Shown: piece by piece, positions 8,447 to 17,342 of the stretch
How the letters are laid out: each line of letters begins with the position of its first letter
Numbering within the stretch: position 1 is the first letter of the stretch
DNA from: Shinella zoogloeoides
Lineage (GTDB): Bacteria; Pseudomonadota; Alphaproteobacteria; Rhizobiales; Rhizobiaceae
Length of the DNA: 64,000 bases
Direction of reading: 5' to 3'
NCBI RefSeq assembly: GCF_033705735.1
Contig: NZ_CP131130.1
Location: 2,359,001 to 2,423,000, forward strand
Made by a program: the position numbers and the translations under genes
The notes under the pieces: model-generated
Seen by the model: the letters and a program-made list of their open reading frames with translations, nothing else
Database searches by the model: none
Told to the model about the DNA's origin: nothing

Positions 8447-8680
8447 GAAGCCTTCACCGGCACTTTCAAAAATACGAATCGCCGCCGCCAGCGCCGGTTC
8501 CCTTCGCGCGACAGTATTCAACTGCGGGCCCGAGCGTCAACAGCATGGCAATCCGCGCGCCAAAGCCGCTGTGGATCGGCGTTCCGCACCCCTCGCGCGA
8601 ACGGCCCGGCAAAGGCTTTCGGAACTGCTAAAAAACGTCGCGGAACCAGCGCCCAAGTGCCGCAAAACCCGCCGAATTCG

Positions 8681-8708
8681 TTGACTTAGACGGTGCACCT
8701 GCTATGTG
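8681..8708 (+). promoter_or_regulatory. Candidate sigma70 promoter for tkt
   Basis: TTGACT at 8681-8686, a 16-bp spacer and TATGTG at 8703-8708, 68 bp upstream of the tkt ATG. The -35 is good and the -10 moderate. No copy of the tal-type repeat (CCGGGGAAATG) is visible here. Confidence 0.45.
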
Positions 8709-8775
8709 TCACCCCGCTTCCAACCGATACCCGGAACGGCATCGGCCCTGACACCCCGAAGAAGACGGAACAGTC

Positions 8776-10758
8776 ATGATCTCTCGCGAAAAACACGACC
8801 GGATGGCGAACGCAATTCGCTTCCTTTCCATGGATGCCGTGGAAAAGGCGAACTCGGGTCACCCCGGCCTGCCCATGGGCGCAGCAGACATCGCAACGGT
8901 TCTTTTCACCCGCTTCCTGTCCTTCGACCCGAAGACCCCGTCCTGGCCGAACCGCGACCGCTTCGTCCTGTCGGCCGGCCACGGCTCGATGCTCCTCTAC
9001 TCGCTGCTCTACTTGACGGGCTACGAGGACATCACGATCGACGAGATCAAGAATTTCCGCCAGCTCGGCGCCCGCACCGCCGGCCACCCGGAATACGGCC
9101 ACGCCGCCGGCATCGAGACGACCACGGGTCCGCTCGGCCAGGGCATCGCCAACGCCGTCGGCATGGCGCTTGCCGAACGCAAGCTGCGCGACGAATTCGG
9201 CTCCGACCTCATCGAGCACTACACCTATGTGCTTGCCGGTGACGGCTGCCTCATGGAAGGCATCAGCCAGGAAGCAATCTCGCTCGCCGGCCACCTCAAG
9301 CTCAACAAGCTGATCGTCTTCTGGGACGACAACAACATCTCGATCGACGGCCCGATCTCCATTGCCGACTCGACCGACCAGCACGCCCGCTTCCGCGCCA
9401 GCCAGTGGAACACGATCGCCGTCGACGGCCACGATCCGGACGCCATCGCCGCCGCCATCGAGGAAGCCCACAAGTCCGACAAGCCGACCATGATCGCCTG
9501 CAAGACGACCATCGGCTTCGGCGCGCCCAACAAGGCCGGCACGCACAAGGTCCACGGCTCGCCGCTCGGCGCCGAGGAAATCGCCGCCACCCGCAAGGCG
9601 CTGAACTGGGAATCGGAAGCCTTCGTCGTTCCCTCCGACGTGCTCGACGCCTGGCGCCTCGCCGGCCTGCGCTCCACCAAGGCGCACAAGGAATGGGAAG
9701 CCCGCCTCGAAAAGACGGATGCCGAGAAGAAGGCGCAGTTCACCCGCCGCTTCGCCGGCGACCTTGAAGGCAGCCTCGATTCCGCGATCTCCGCCTACAA
9801 GCAGAAGCTTGCCGAGACGAAGCCCAATCCGGCAACCCGCAAGGCTTCGGAAGACGCCCTGGAAGTCATCAACGGCGTCCTGCCGGAAACCATCGGCGGC
9901 TCGGCCGACCTGACGGGCTCCAACAACACCAAGACCAGCCAGACCAAGTCGATCACCCCGAACGACTTCTCCGGCCGCTACATCCACTACGGCGTGCGCG
10001 AGCACGGCATGGCGGCCGCGATGAACGGCATGGCGCTGCATGGCGGCCTCATTCCCTATTCCGGCGGCTTCCTGATCTTCTCGGACTATTGCCGTCCGTC
10101 GATCCGCCTCGCCGCGCTGATGGGCATCCGCGTCATCCACGTCCTGACGCACGATTCCATCGGCCTTGGCGAAGACGGTCCGACGCACCAGCCGGTCGAG
10201 CACATGGCCGCCCTGCGCGCCATCCCGAACCTGCTCGTCTTCCGCCCGGCCGACGCCACGGAGACGGCGGAGTGCTGGCAGCTCGCGCTCGAAAGCCACA
10301 ACCGTCCGTCCGCCATCGCGCTGACGCGCCAGAACCTGATGCCGGTACGCCTCGAATACGAGGAAGAGAACCTCTGCGCCCGCGGCGCCTACGATCTCGT
10401 CTCGGCCAGCGACGCCCAGGTGACGATCTTCGCCACCGGCTCGGAAATCGAGATCGCGGTGAAGGCCCAGCAGGCCCTTTCGGCCAAGGGCATCTCGACC
10501 CGCGTCGTCTCGGTTCCCTGCTTCGAGCTCTTCGCCGAGCAGCCTGAAGCCTACCAGCAGGCCGTCATTGGCAATTCGCCGGTCAAGATCGCCGTCGAAG
10601 CCGGCATCCGCCAGGGCTGGGATCACTTCATCGGTTCGGACGGCATCTTCGTCGGCATGTCCTCCTTCGGCGCCTCCGGCCCCTACAAGGAGCTCTACAA
10701 GCACTTCGGCATCACGCCGGAAGCCGTCGTCGCCGCCGCGGAAGCCAAGCTGGCCTGA
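8776..10758 (+). CDS. tkt: Transketolase
   Basis: A 660-aa thiamine-diphosphate enzyme transferring two-carbon units between sugar phosphates. Seen: the N-terminal [12 protein letters not shown] motif (residues 24-35, active-site His29), the ThDP-binding [13 protein letters not shown] near 155-167, the pyrimidine domain with [11 protein letters not shown] (catalytic Glu) near 395-405, and the C-terminal transketolase domain. The length matches the family. It is the first gene of a tkt-gap-pgk block with a 68-bp gap to gap, consistent with co-transcription. It supplies pentose-phosphate and glycolytic flow together with tal upstream. Confidence 0.97.
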   Translation: MISREKHDRMANAIRFLSMDAVEKANSGHPGLPMGAADIATVLFTRFLSFDPKTPSWPNRDRFVLSAGHGSMLLYSLLYLTGYEDITIDEIKNFRQLGARTAGHPEYGHAAGIETTTGPLGQGIANAVGMALAERKLRDEFGSDLIEHYTYVLAGDGCLMEGISQEAISLAGHLKLNKLIVFWDDNNISIDGPISIADSTDQHARFRASQWNTIAVDGHDPDAIAAAIEEAHKSDKPTMIACKTTIGFGAPNKAGTHKVHGSPLGAEEIAATRKALNWESEAFVVPSDVLDAWRLAGLRSTKAHKEWEARLEKTDAEKKAQFTRRFAGDLEGSLDSAISAYKQKLAETKPNPATRKASEDALEVINGVLPETIGGSADLTGSNNTKTSQTKSITPNDFSGRYIHYGVREHGMAAAMNGMALHGGLIPYSGGFLIFSDYCRPSIRLAALMGIRVIHVLTHDSIGLGEDGPTHQPVEHMAALRAIPNLLVFRPADATETAECWQLALESHNRPSAIALTRQNLMPVRLEYEEENLCARGAYDLVSASDAQVTIFATGSEIEIAVKAQQALSAKGISTRVVSVPCFELFAEQPEAYQQAVIGNSPVKIAVEAGIRQGWDHFIGSDGIFVGMSSFGASGPYKELYKHFGITPEAVVAAAEAKLA

Positions 10759-10826
10759 GCGCCGTCGGGCGCGGCCCCGGCCGCGCCTCGCATCGCCAAA
10801 CGTTTATCCATAGGGAGAAACCCGAA

Positions 10827-11828
<1,002 letters not shown>

Positions 11829-11840
11829 GCGGAAACGCGA

Positions 11841-11873
11841 AACACCCGGGCAGAAATGTCCGGGTGTTTTTTC
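11841..11873 (+). terminator. Intrinsic terminator or attenuator between gap and pgk
   Basis: AACACCCGG and CCGGGTGTT form a stem with a short loop, followed by a run of six or more T. It lies only 12 bp after the gap stop and 33 bp before the pgk ATG, so it could set the gap:pgk ratio. Confidence 0.85.
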
Positions 11874-11905
11874 TTGACCAGACGACACATTCAGGAGCGG
11901 CAACC

Positions 11906-13105
11906 ATGACCTTCAAGACCCTCGACAACCTCACCGATATCGCCGGCAAGCGCGTGCTCGTCCGCGTCGATCTCAACGTGCCGGTCAAGGACGGCAAGGT
12001 CACCGATGCGACCCGCATCGAGCGCGTCGCTCCCACCATCCGGGAACTGTCGAAGAAGGGCGCCAAGGTCGTCCTGCTCGCCCATTTCGGCCGCCCGAAG
12101 GGTGAGGTCGTCGCCGACATGTCGCTGGAGCAGATCCTCCCCGCCGTGAACGACGTCCTCGGCACCAAGGTCCAGTTCGCCGCCGACTGCATCGGCGAGA
12201 AGGCCGCCGCCGCCATCGCCGCCATGGCGAACGGCGACATCCTGCTCCTCGAGAACACCCGCTTCCACAAGGGCGAGGAGAAGAACAACCCCGATTTCAC
12301 CGCCGCGCTGGCCGCCAATGGCGACATCTACGTCAATGACGCCTTCTCGGCCGCCCACCGCGCCCATTCCTCGACGGAAGGCCTTGCCCATCTCCTGCCC
12401 GCCTATGCCGGCCGCACCATGCAGGCCGAGCTGGAAGCGCTGGAAAAGGGCCTCGGCAACCCGGCCCGCCCGGTCGTCGCCATCGTCGGCGGCGCGAAGG
12501 TCTCCACCAAGATCGACCTTCTCATGAACCTCGTGAAGAAGGTCGATGCACTGGTCATCGGCGGCGGCATGGCGAACACCTTCCTGGCCGCCCGCGGCAC
12601 GAATGTCGGCAAGTCGCTCTGCGAGCACGATCTTGCCGATACCGCCAAGCAGATCATGATCGAGGCCGCCACTGCGACCTGCGCCATCGTGCTGCCGGAA
12701 GACGGCGTCGTCGCCCGCGAGTTCAAGGCCAATGCCGAGAACGAGGTGGTCGACGTCAACGCCATCCCGGCCGACGCCATGATGCTCGATGTCGGCCCGA
12801 AGACGATCGAGGCGGTCAATGCCTGGATCTCGCGCGCCTCGACGCTCGTCTGGAACGGTCCGCTCGGCGCCTTCGAGATCGCCCCCTTCGACACCGCGAC
12901 GGTCTCCGCCGCAAAGCATGCAGCGGCCGAGACCAAGGCCGGCAAGCTCGTCTCCGTCGCCGGTGGCGGCGACACGGTCGCAGCCCTCAACCATGCCGGC
13001 GTCGCCGACGATTTCACCTATGTTTCGACCGCCGGCGGCGCGTTCCTCGAATGGATGGAAGGCAAGCCCCTGCCGGGCGTCGACATCCTGAAACAGCAGA
13101 AATAA
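11906..13105 (+). CDS. pgk: Phosphoglycerate kinase
   Basis: A 399-aa cytoplasmic kinase making ATP from 1,3-bisphosphoglycerate. Motifs: [12 protein letters not shown] near residues 16-27, FGRPKGE near 62-68, the nucleotide-binding domain with [10 protein letters not shown], and a C-terminal GGGDTVAAL loop. The length is normal. The ATG at 11906 follows AGGAG; a longer in-frame start overlaps gap and the terminator and was rejected. It is the third gene of the tkt-gap-pgk block. A structured RNA with its own terminator follows about 55 bp downstream. Confidence 0.97.
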   Translation: MTFKTLDNLTDIAGKRVLVRVDLNVPVKDGKVTDATRIERVAPTIRELSKKGAKVVLLAHFGRPKGEVVADMSLEQILPAVNDVLGTKVQFAADCIGEKAAAAIAAMANGDILLLENTRFHKGEEKNNPDFTAALAANGDIYVNDAFSAAHRAHSSTEGLAHLLPAYAGRTMQAELEALEKGLGNPARPVVAIVGGAKVSTKIDLLMNLVKKVDALVIGGGMANTFLAARGTNVGKSLCEHDLADTAKQIMIEAATATCAIVLPEDGVVAREFKANAENEVVDVNAIPADAMMLDVGPKTIEAVNAWISRASTLVWNGPLGAFEIAPFDTATVSAAKHAAAETKAGKLVSVAGGGDTVAALNHAGVADDFTYVSTAGGAFLEWMEGKPLPGVDILKQQK

Positions 13106-13180
13106 CAGGAAAGCCTTGCGCTCCGGCGCGGATCGCCTACATTTCCTGTATCGTCAACGTTCAGAAAGGAAGGTGATCCG

Positions 13181-13255
13181 ATGTCTAATGAGATTTTGGC
13201 TTTGGCCGCGGGCATGGGAAAAGTGGTGACGAAAGCGAGGCAGCCCTCGCTCTGA
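13181..13255 (+). CDS. 24-aa short ORF with strong Shine-Dalgarno
   Basis: An ATG at 13181 opens a 24-residue ORF (starts MSNEILALAAGMGK, ends RQPSL) with AAGGAAGGTGA placed 5-10 nt upstream, a strong ribosome-binding site. It is not recognised as a known peptide. It lies inside the structured RNA after pgk, and its ribosome-binding site is complementary to 13259-13268, just after its stop. It could be a leader-type peptide or a dual-function sRNA ORF. Confidence 0.4.
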   Translation: MSNEILALAAGMGKVVTKARQPSL

Positions 13256-13310
13256 ACCCACCTTCCTTCGGGCCCATAGGCCCGGGTCCGTGCCGGACCA
13301 GACCTCATGG

Positions 13311-13334
13311 GGGCCACCTTCGGGTGGCCCTTTT
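13311..13334 (+). terminator. UUCG-loop intrinsic terminator
   Basis: GGGCCACC-TTCG-GGTGGCCC followed by TTTT. It is a perfect eight-pair stem with a stable tetraloop, ending the candidate RNA and any pgk read-through. Confidence 0.85.
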
Positions 13335-13480
13335 GCGTTCGGGGACGGCGTAAACGCCGCACTCCTTCCGGCCAAGCCCTCACCTCCCCTCGACGTCAGA
13401 CGAAGGAGAGGTCGGAGATCGGCGTAATTGAGGGACGGATGGTCTGCCGCGTGACGGTCGGCCTCCTCCAGGCCCTCAAT

Positions 13481-13636
13481 TTAAGGCCGGATCAGCACCG
13501 TCAGCATCATCAGTCCGATCGCGAAAACCGCGATCTTCCAGAAATCCGTGCGCCGCCGCAGCCCCGGCAGACCGATGGGCCGGATGATGTGCAGCAGCAT
13601 GGCGGCAAGAAGCAGGGCGGGAAGGATTTTCGACAT
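13481..13636 (-). CDS. Small membrane protein, 51 aa
   Basis: A 51-residue ORF on the minus strand starting MSKILPALLLAAMLLHIIRP and ending MMLTVLIRP. Two hydrophobic stretches (about residues 4-17 and 33-48) flank a basic loop (GLRRRTDFWK), so it is probably a two-span or hairpin inner-membrane protein with a cytoplasmic or periplasmic positive loop. Codon use looks coding. It is divergent from the MFS gene at 13788. The function is unknown; I believe similar short proteins occur in Rhizobiaceae, but this is from general familiarity, not a search. Confidence 0.55.
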   Translation of the reverse strand: MSKILPALLLAAMLLHIIRPIGLPGLRRRTDFWKIAVFAIGLMMLTVLIRP

Positions 13637-13787
13637 GGCGGCCTTTCTCGCCCCTTCCTGTCACACCTCGGACACTTTTCCAAGCGATCAGCGCAAGGCC
13701 TGAAAATCGCACGGTTTCAAGCTTTGCATCTGGCATTCGCCGGCAGGTACGCTATTCCTTTCCCATTGGCGAAACTGCGAAGGTCTC

Positions 13788-15065
13788 ATGCGTAAAAACC
13801 TCATTTCCGTCTTCGCGCTGCTGATGGGCACGCTGTTCCTCTTCCTCGGCAACGGCCTGCACGGCCTGCTCCTGCCGATGCGCGGCGCCTTCGAGGGATA
13901 TGCGACGACGATGCTCGGCCTGCTCGGCACGTCCTGGGCGACGGGCTTCGTCCTCGGCTGCCTTCTGGCCCCGACGGTGGTCAAGCGCATCGGCCATGTG
14001 CGCGCCTTTTCCGGCTTCGCCTCGCTGATCGCCATCATCGCACTGCTGACGGGCATCCTGGTCGATCCGGTCTGGTGGATCGTGCTGCGCGCCGTCACAG
14101 GCTTTTCCATCGCCGGCACGTCGATGATCATCGAAAGCTGGCTGAACGAGCGCGCGACCAACGAGAGCCGCGGCCTGATCTTCTCGCTCTATATCGCCAT
14201 CACCCTCATCGGCACCGTGGGCGGCCAGATGACCGTCGCACTCGGCGACGTCACGACGCCGATCCTCTTCATGTTCGCCGGCATCCTCTATTGCCTCGCC
14301 ATGCTGCCGACGACGCTCTCGACGGCCGCCTCGCCGCAGCCGCTGAAACAGGTCAGGCTCGATATCCCCGCGCTCTACCGCACCTCGCCGATCGCCTGCG
14401 TCGGCATCGTGCTGATCGGCATCGCGAACGGCGCCTTCGGCACGCTCGGCGCGGTCTTCGGCGCCAATGCCGGCCTCACGCCGAGCACCATCGCCATCAT
14501 GATGAGCGGTGCCATCTTCGCCGGCGCCGTCATGCAGCTGCCGGCCGGCCGCATCTCCGACAGGGTCGACCGCCGCATCGTCCTCGCGGTGCTGTCGGCC
14601 ATCGCCGCCATCGCCGGGCTTTGCCTCTTCCTCTTCCAGCCGGCCTCCGTGCCCGCGCTGCTGCTGCTCACCGCGCTCTACGGCGCCATGGCCAACGCGC
14701 TGTACCCGATCGCCGTTTCGCACGCCAACGACTTCGCCAGCCCGGAGGACTTCGTGAAGGTCTCCGGCGGCCTGCTGCTGCTCTATGGCGTCGGCACGAT
14801 CATCGGCCCGACGATCGGCGGCCCGATCATGTCGGCGGTCAGCCCCTATGCACTCTTCATGGTGACCTTCGTCGCGCATATCCTGATCACCGCCTACGCG
14901 ATCTTCCGCAGCCGCCGCCGCGCCGCCGTGCCGGCGGAGATGCGCGATGCCTATACGACCATCAACCCCGGCACGCTGACCACGCCGGAAAGCCTTCAGC
15001 TTTCGCCGCGCGCCCTCGCCCAGCCGCAGGCCGCCGACGATCAACAGGAGGAGCGCCCCGCATGA
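13788..15065 (+). CDS. MFS transporter (YcaD-like)
   Basis: A 425-aa integral membrane protein with about 12 hydrophobic segments. The first starts at residue 5, a basic loop RSRRRAA lies near 370-376, and a polar tail follows. GTSMIIESWLNERATNESRG near residues 105-124 matches the conserved loop of the YcaD/YfcJ-like MFS branch. The substrate is unknown. The start is the ATG at 13788. Its last codons overlap the ATG of the DUF1192 gene (ATGA overlap at 15062), so the two are translationally coupled. Confidence 0.88.
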   Translation: MRKNLISVFALLMGTLFLFLGNGLHGLLLPMRGAFEGYATTMLGLLGTSWATGFVLGCLLAPTVVKRIGHVRAFSGFASLIAIIALLTGILVDPVWWIVLRAVTGFSIAGTSMIIESWLNERATNESRGLIFSLYIAITLIGTVGGQMTVALGDVTTPILFMFAGILYCLAMLPTTLSTAASPQPLKQVRLDIPALYRTSPIACVGIVLIGIANGAFGTLGAVFGANAGLTPSTIAIMMSGAIFAGAVMQLPAGRISDRVDRRIVLAVLSAIAAIAGLCLFLFQPASVPALLLLTALYGAMANALYPIAVSHANDFASPEDFVKVSGGLLLLYGVGTIIGPTIGGPIMSAVSPYALFMVTFVAHILITAYAIFRSRRRAAVPAEMRDAYTTINPGTLTTPESLQLSPRALAQPQAADDQQEERPA

Positions 15066-15250
15066 GCCTGTTCGACGACGACCGCCCGGCCAGGAAGACC
15101 GCACACGAGATCGGCAGCGACCTGTCGCTGCTTTCGGTGGACGAGCTTTCCGCGCGCATAGACCTCCTGCGCGCGGAGATCGAACGCCTCGAATCGGAAA
15201 AGGCAAAGAAGGGCGCGAGCCGTTCGGCGGCGGAAGGCCTCTTCCGCTAG
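15062..15250 (+). CDS. DUF1192 family protein
   Basis: A 62-aa soluble protein: an N-terminal SLFDDDRPARK segment, LSVDELSARIDLLRAEIERL near residues 24-43 and a charged tail, the pattern of DUF1192, a small alphaproteobacterial family with a short coiled coil. It starts inside the stop codon of the MFS gene and ends overlapping by 4 bp the stop of the convergent NUDIX gene. The function is unknown. Confidence 0.82.
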   Translation: MSLFDDDRPARKTAHEIGSDLSLLSVDELSARIDLLRAEIERLESEKAKKGASRSAAEGLFR

Positions 15251-15690
15251 GCCTCGGGGAACAGCGCCGACAGAGGATAGGGCGGCGTCAGGCGCGGCAG
15301 CATGTCCCGCGTGAAATAGCGAAGGGACCTGGTTTCCGGGTCCGTCCAGGGTCCACACTTCTCGATCACCGCGCATCTGAACAGGATGACGACATATTCG
15401 ACCTCGTCGCCGTTCGGATAGGTATGGCGGAAGTCCCGCCCGCCGAAGACCCCGAGGATTTCCACCGGAGCGACCTTGAGCCCGGTCTCCTCCAGCACCT
15501 CGCGCATTATCGCCTCCTGCGGCGTCTCGCCCGGCTCGATGGCGCCCGCGGGCAGGCTCCAGCCCTCTCCCGAAGCCTTCTCCTGCAGCAGCAGCCGGCC
15601 ATCGCCATCCTGGATGACGGCCGCGACCGAGGGGACGAGAAGCAGCCGCCGGCCGACCAGGCCGCGAAGCTCCATCAGATAGGACGCCAT
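15247..15690 (-). CDS. NUDIX hydrolase
   Basis: A 147-aa hydrolase of nucleoside-diphosphate-linked compounds. The Nudix box is visible: GAIEPGETPQEAIMREVLEETGL with the REVLEE metal-binding helix near residues 59-64 of the box region. The start was taken at the ATG complementary to 15688-15690 (MASYLMELRGLVGRR), because the upstream 32 residues run into the intergenic region and are basic and unstructured. The substrate is not predictable. The gene ends overlapping DUF1192 tail to tail. Confidence 0.9.
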   Translation of the reverse strand: MASYLMELRGLVGRRLLLVPSVAAVIQDGDGRLLLQEKASGEGWSLPAGAIEPGETPQEAIMREVLEETGLKVAPVEILGVFGGRDFRHTYPNGDEVEYVVILFRCAVIEKCGPWTDPETRSLRYFTRDMLPRLTPPYPLSALFPEA

Positions 15691-15791
15691 CTTCACATTC
15701 CTCGAATCACGCCTGCCTGCGCGGGGGCCGCCGCGCCGGATTGCCGCAGCCTTGCCGAAAAGACACAGGGAAAGACCGAACGACAATAGAG

Positions 15792-15820
15792 TTAACCGGC
15801 CATTAAGCCTTACATGTTAT
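15792..15820 (+). promoter_or_regulatory. CtrA box overlapping a -35 element
   Basis: TTAA-CCGGCCA-TTAA at 15792-15806 is an exact match to the CtrA full-site consensus TTAA-N7-TTAA. TTAACC also serves as a -35, with TGTTAT at 15815-15820 after a 17-bp spacer. This overlap is the arrangement known for CtrA-activated promoters. Confidence 0.65.
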
Positions 15821-15826
15821 TACTTG

Positions 15827-15930
15827 CACATCCGGTCCTTCCGGCTTCAGACATTTTCTCCCTCCGGGGTATCGGTCTGATTTTTCTCCCTGTTTTACCT
15901 TGAGAGCCGCTTTCCGCGGCTCTTTTTTTA
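15827..15930 (+). ncRNA. Candidate CtrA-controlled trans-acting sRNA
   Basis: About 104 nt between the promoter above and a strong terminator. Predicted elements: a short stem CCGG-TCCTT-CCGG (15832-15844), a stem TCAGAC/GTCTGA (15847-15852 with 15875-15880) whose loop displays TTTTCTCCCTCC, a single-stranded TTTTTCTCCCTG segment, then the terminator hairpin. The CU-rich loop sequences are complementary to Shine-Dalgarno sequences, as in several alphaproteobacterial trans-acting sRNAs. No ORF is present. Identity to a named sRNA (for example EcpR1 or an AbcR type) is undecided. Confidence 0.6.
15903..15929 (+). terminator. Strong intrinsic terminator of the candidate sRNA
   Basis: AGAGCCGC-TTTCC-GCGGCTCT, an eight-pair stem, followed by seven T. 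No protein gene ends upstream on this strand, so it must end a non-coding transcript. Confidence 0.85.
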
Positions 15931-15977
15931 TTTGCCGCGCGCCGCGCGCGGCACCTGTCCCGAAAGAATTGTGGAGA

Positions 15978-15992
15978 TTAACCCTTTCTTAA
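15978..15992 (+). promoter_or_regulatory. CtrA box upstream of rcdA
   Basis: TTAA-CCCTTTC-TTAA is an exact TTAA-N7-TTAA site, 119 bp before the rcdA ATG. RcdA promotes CtrA degradation in Caulobacter, so CtrA binding here would form a feedback loop. Confidence 0.65.
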
Positions 15993-16110
15993 GAATACCC
16001 TTGCGCGAATTGGGTTATGGCATCATCTTCTAGCCATAGACCGGCCACTTGGAACACCTCGGGCCGACCTGCCGTTACCTGCAAGTGATGCGTTCAACAG
16101 GGAAGAAACC

Positions 16111-16629
16111 ATGTCCGAAAGAGGATTGAATACCGTCAGCTTCGCTGGCCATGTTGCGTCGTCGGCGCAGTTCAAGTCCCTGTACGCCGAAGGCATGGGT
16201 CTGGTCGAGGAAACCGCGAGCTATCTCGACGGCGTCGGCCGGCAGGCATCGAAGGTTCTGCCGCGCATGGCCTCCGTGCTCTATGCGGCCGAATCCATGC
16301 GCCTCACCACCCGCCTGATGCAGATGGCCTCCTGGCTCCTGCTCCAGCGCGCCGTCAACAACGGCGAGATGAGCCGCGACCAGGTGCTTTCCGAAAAGAG
16401 CAAGGTGCGCCTCGACAGCTTCAACGTCGACAAGACCGCACCCGGCTGGAACGATCTGCCGGAAGCCTTCCGCGACCTCATCGAGCGCTCGCTGCGCCTG
16501 CAGAACCGCATCGCCCTGCTCGACCGCGAGATCTACCGCCCGCAGGACGTCCAGACCTTCCAGCCGGACAACCAGAACAGCGTCCAGGCCCAGCTCAACC
16601 TGCTGCAGACGGCGTTCGGGAATAACTGA
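16111..16629 (+). CDS. rcdA: RcdA-like regulator of CtrA degradation (DUF1465)
   Basis: A 172-aa mostly helical protein of family DUF1465. In Caulobacter, RcdA is an adaptor that joins CpdR, PopA and ClpXP to deliver CtrA for degradation at the G1-S transition. Seen: FAGHVASSAQFKSLYAEGM near the N terminus, a central helical region with TTRLMQMASWLLLQRAV, LPEAFRDLIERSLRLQNRIALLD near residues 112-134, and a flexible Q/N-rich tail. The length matches the family. It is preceded by a CtrA box and followed by an intrinsic terminator, so it is likely monocistronic. Confidence 0.88.
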   Translation: MSERGLNTVSFAGHVASSAQFKSLYAEGMGLVEETASYLDGVGRQASKVLPRMASVLYAAESMRLTTRLMQMASWLLLQRAVNNGEMSRDQVLSEKSKVRLDSFNVDKTAPGWNDLPEAFRDLIERSLRLQNRIALLDREIYRPQDVQTFQPDNQNSVQAQLNLLQTAFGNN

Positions 16630-16656
16630 GCGACTGGCGCACGCATCCATGCATGG

Positions 16657-16680
16657 ACCCGGCTTCGGCCGGGTTTTTTG
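16657..16680 (+). terminator. rcdA terminator
   Basis: ACCCGGC-TTCG-GCCGGGT followed by TTTTTT. The stem has a UUCG tetraloop. This hairpin is part of a 32-bp sequence repeated in inverted orientation at 16872-16903. Confidence 0.85.
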
Positions 16681-16702
16681 TTGCCTGCTGTTTGCAAGGG
16701 GC

Positions 16703-16855
16703 GCCCCTCATCCCCCTGCCGGGACCTTCTCCCCGCAAGCGGGGAGAAGGGGGTGCCGCACCGTTTTCCTCCAAGCCTCGGAATGCAGGAAAACGGTGCG
16801 CCCAGCGCTCCTCGCCCCGCTTGCGGGGAGAGGATGCCGGCAGGCAGGTGAGGGG
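16703..16855. repeat. RIME-type intergenic mosaic element, copy 3
   Basis: Inverted outer arms (CCCCTCATCC / GGTGAGGGG) and paired hairpins CCCCGCAAGCGGGG and CCCCGCTTGCGGGG. An inner imperfect repeat around GCACCGTTTTCCT lies between them. Same family as the copies at 1278 and 7304. Confidence 0.8.
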
Positions 16856-16880
16856 CGGCCTCACCCGAAATGCAGGCAAC

Positions 16881-16903
16881 AAAAAACCCGGCCGAAGCCG
16901 GGT
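16881..16903 (-). terminator. rpmE terminator
   Basis: On the minus strand, ACCCGGC-TTCG-GCCGGGT followed by T5, 28 bp after the rpmE stop. It is identical to the rcdA terminator. Confidence 0.85.
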
Positions 16904-16930
16904 TCTCGAAAATCCACTGCGGAAGGCAGA

Positions 16931-17152
16931 TTAAAGGCCGAGGCCTTCGAAGCGCTTCTTGAACTTGGAGACGCGACCGCCGCGGTCCATGAGCTGCTGG
17001 TTGCCGCCCGTCCAGGCCGGATGGGACTTGGGGTCGATTTCGAGGTTCATCGTCGCGCCTTCCGAACCCCAGGTCGAGCGGGTTTCGTACTCGGTGCCGT
17101 CGGTCATCACGACCTTGATCGTGTGGTACTCGGGATGGATATCAGCCTTCAT
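16931..17152 (-). CDS. rpmE: 50S ribosomal protein L31
   Basis: A 73-aa ribosomal protein with the usual [10 protein letters not shown] start, [16 protein letters not shown], and [20 protein letters not shown] (L31 signature) in the middle, and a basic C terminus. It lacks the CxxC zinc-binding cysteines of the C+ type, as is normal for many alphaproteobacterial L31 proteins. The ATG complementary to 17150-17152 was chosen. It is divergent from the ABC transporter gene and ends at a strong terminator. Confidence 0.96.
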   Translation of the reverse strand: MKADIHPEYHTIKVVMTDGTEYETRSTWGSEGATMNLEIDPKSHPAWTGGNQQLMDRGGRVSKFKKRFEGLGL

Positions 17153-17342
17153 GACAACTTTCCTGCCTGTTCCGGGGGCCATTTGTCGCAACGGATTGCG
17201 GCAGCGGGGCCAAAGACGTAAATGAAGCCGCAGTCGGTCGGACCTACGGCTTCCCAATTCGATGGCGAGCCTATACATGAAGGCCGTCTGGATAACAAGA
17301 GCCGAAAGACAATTCGTGCCGCCAGGCACTGGAAACGGGGGT

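Larger units (their letters stand above)
13160..13334 (+). ncRNA. Candidate structured sRNA / mRNA with short ORF after pgk
   Basis: A compact unit holding, in order: AAGGAAGGTG (13166-13175), a 24-codon ORF, the exact ten-base complement CACCTTCCTT (13259-13268), hairpins CGGGCC-CATA-GGCCCG (13269-13284) and GGTCC-GTGCC-GGACC (13285-13299), and a UUCG-loop terminator (13311-13334). The Shine-Dalgarno sequence of the ORF can pair completely with the downstream complement, so translation is likely occluded in one fold. The 5' end is not defined. It may be a processed 3' product of pgk or have its own promoter. I do not recognise the family. Confidence 0.55.
15691..16110. other. Regulatory intergenic region between NUDIX gene and rcdA (420 bp)
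   Basis: There is no protein-coding gene here. It holds a CtrA box over a promoter, a candidate sRNA ending in a strong terminator, and a second CtrA box in front of rcdA, each listed separately. Confidence 0.8.
16657..16903. repeat. Perfect 32-bp inverted repeat flanking a RIME element
   Basis: Bases 16657-16688 and 16872-16903 are exact reverse complements (32 bp), each containing a transcription terminator and the adjoining TTGTTGCCTGC. Between them lies RIME copy 3, giving a nested, nearly symmetric 247-bp structure. Confidence 0.85.
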
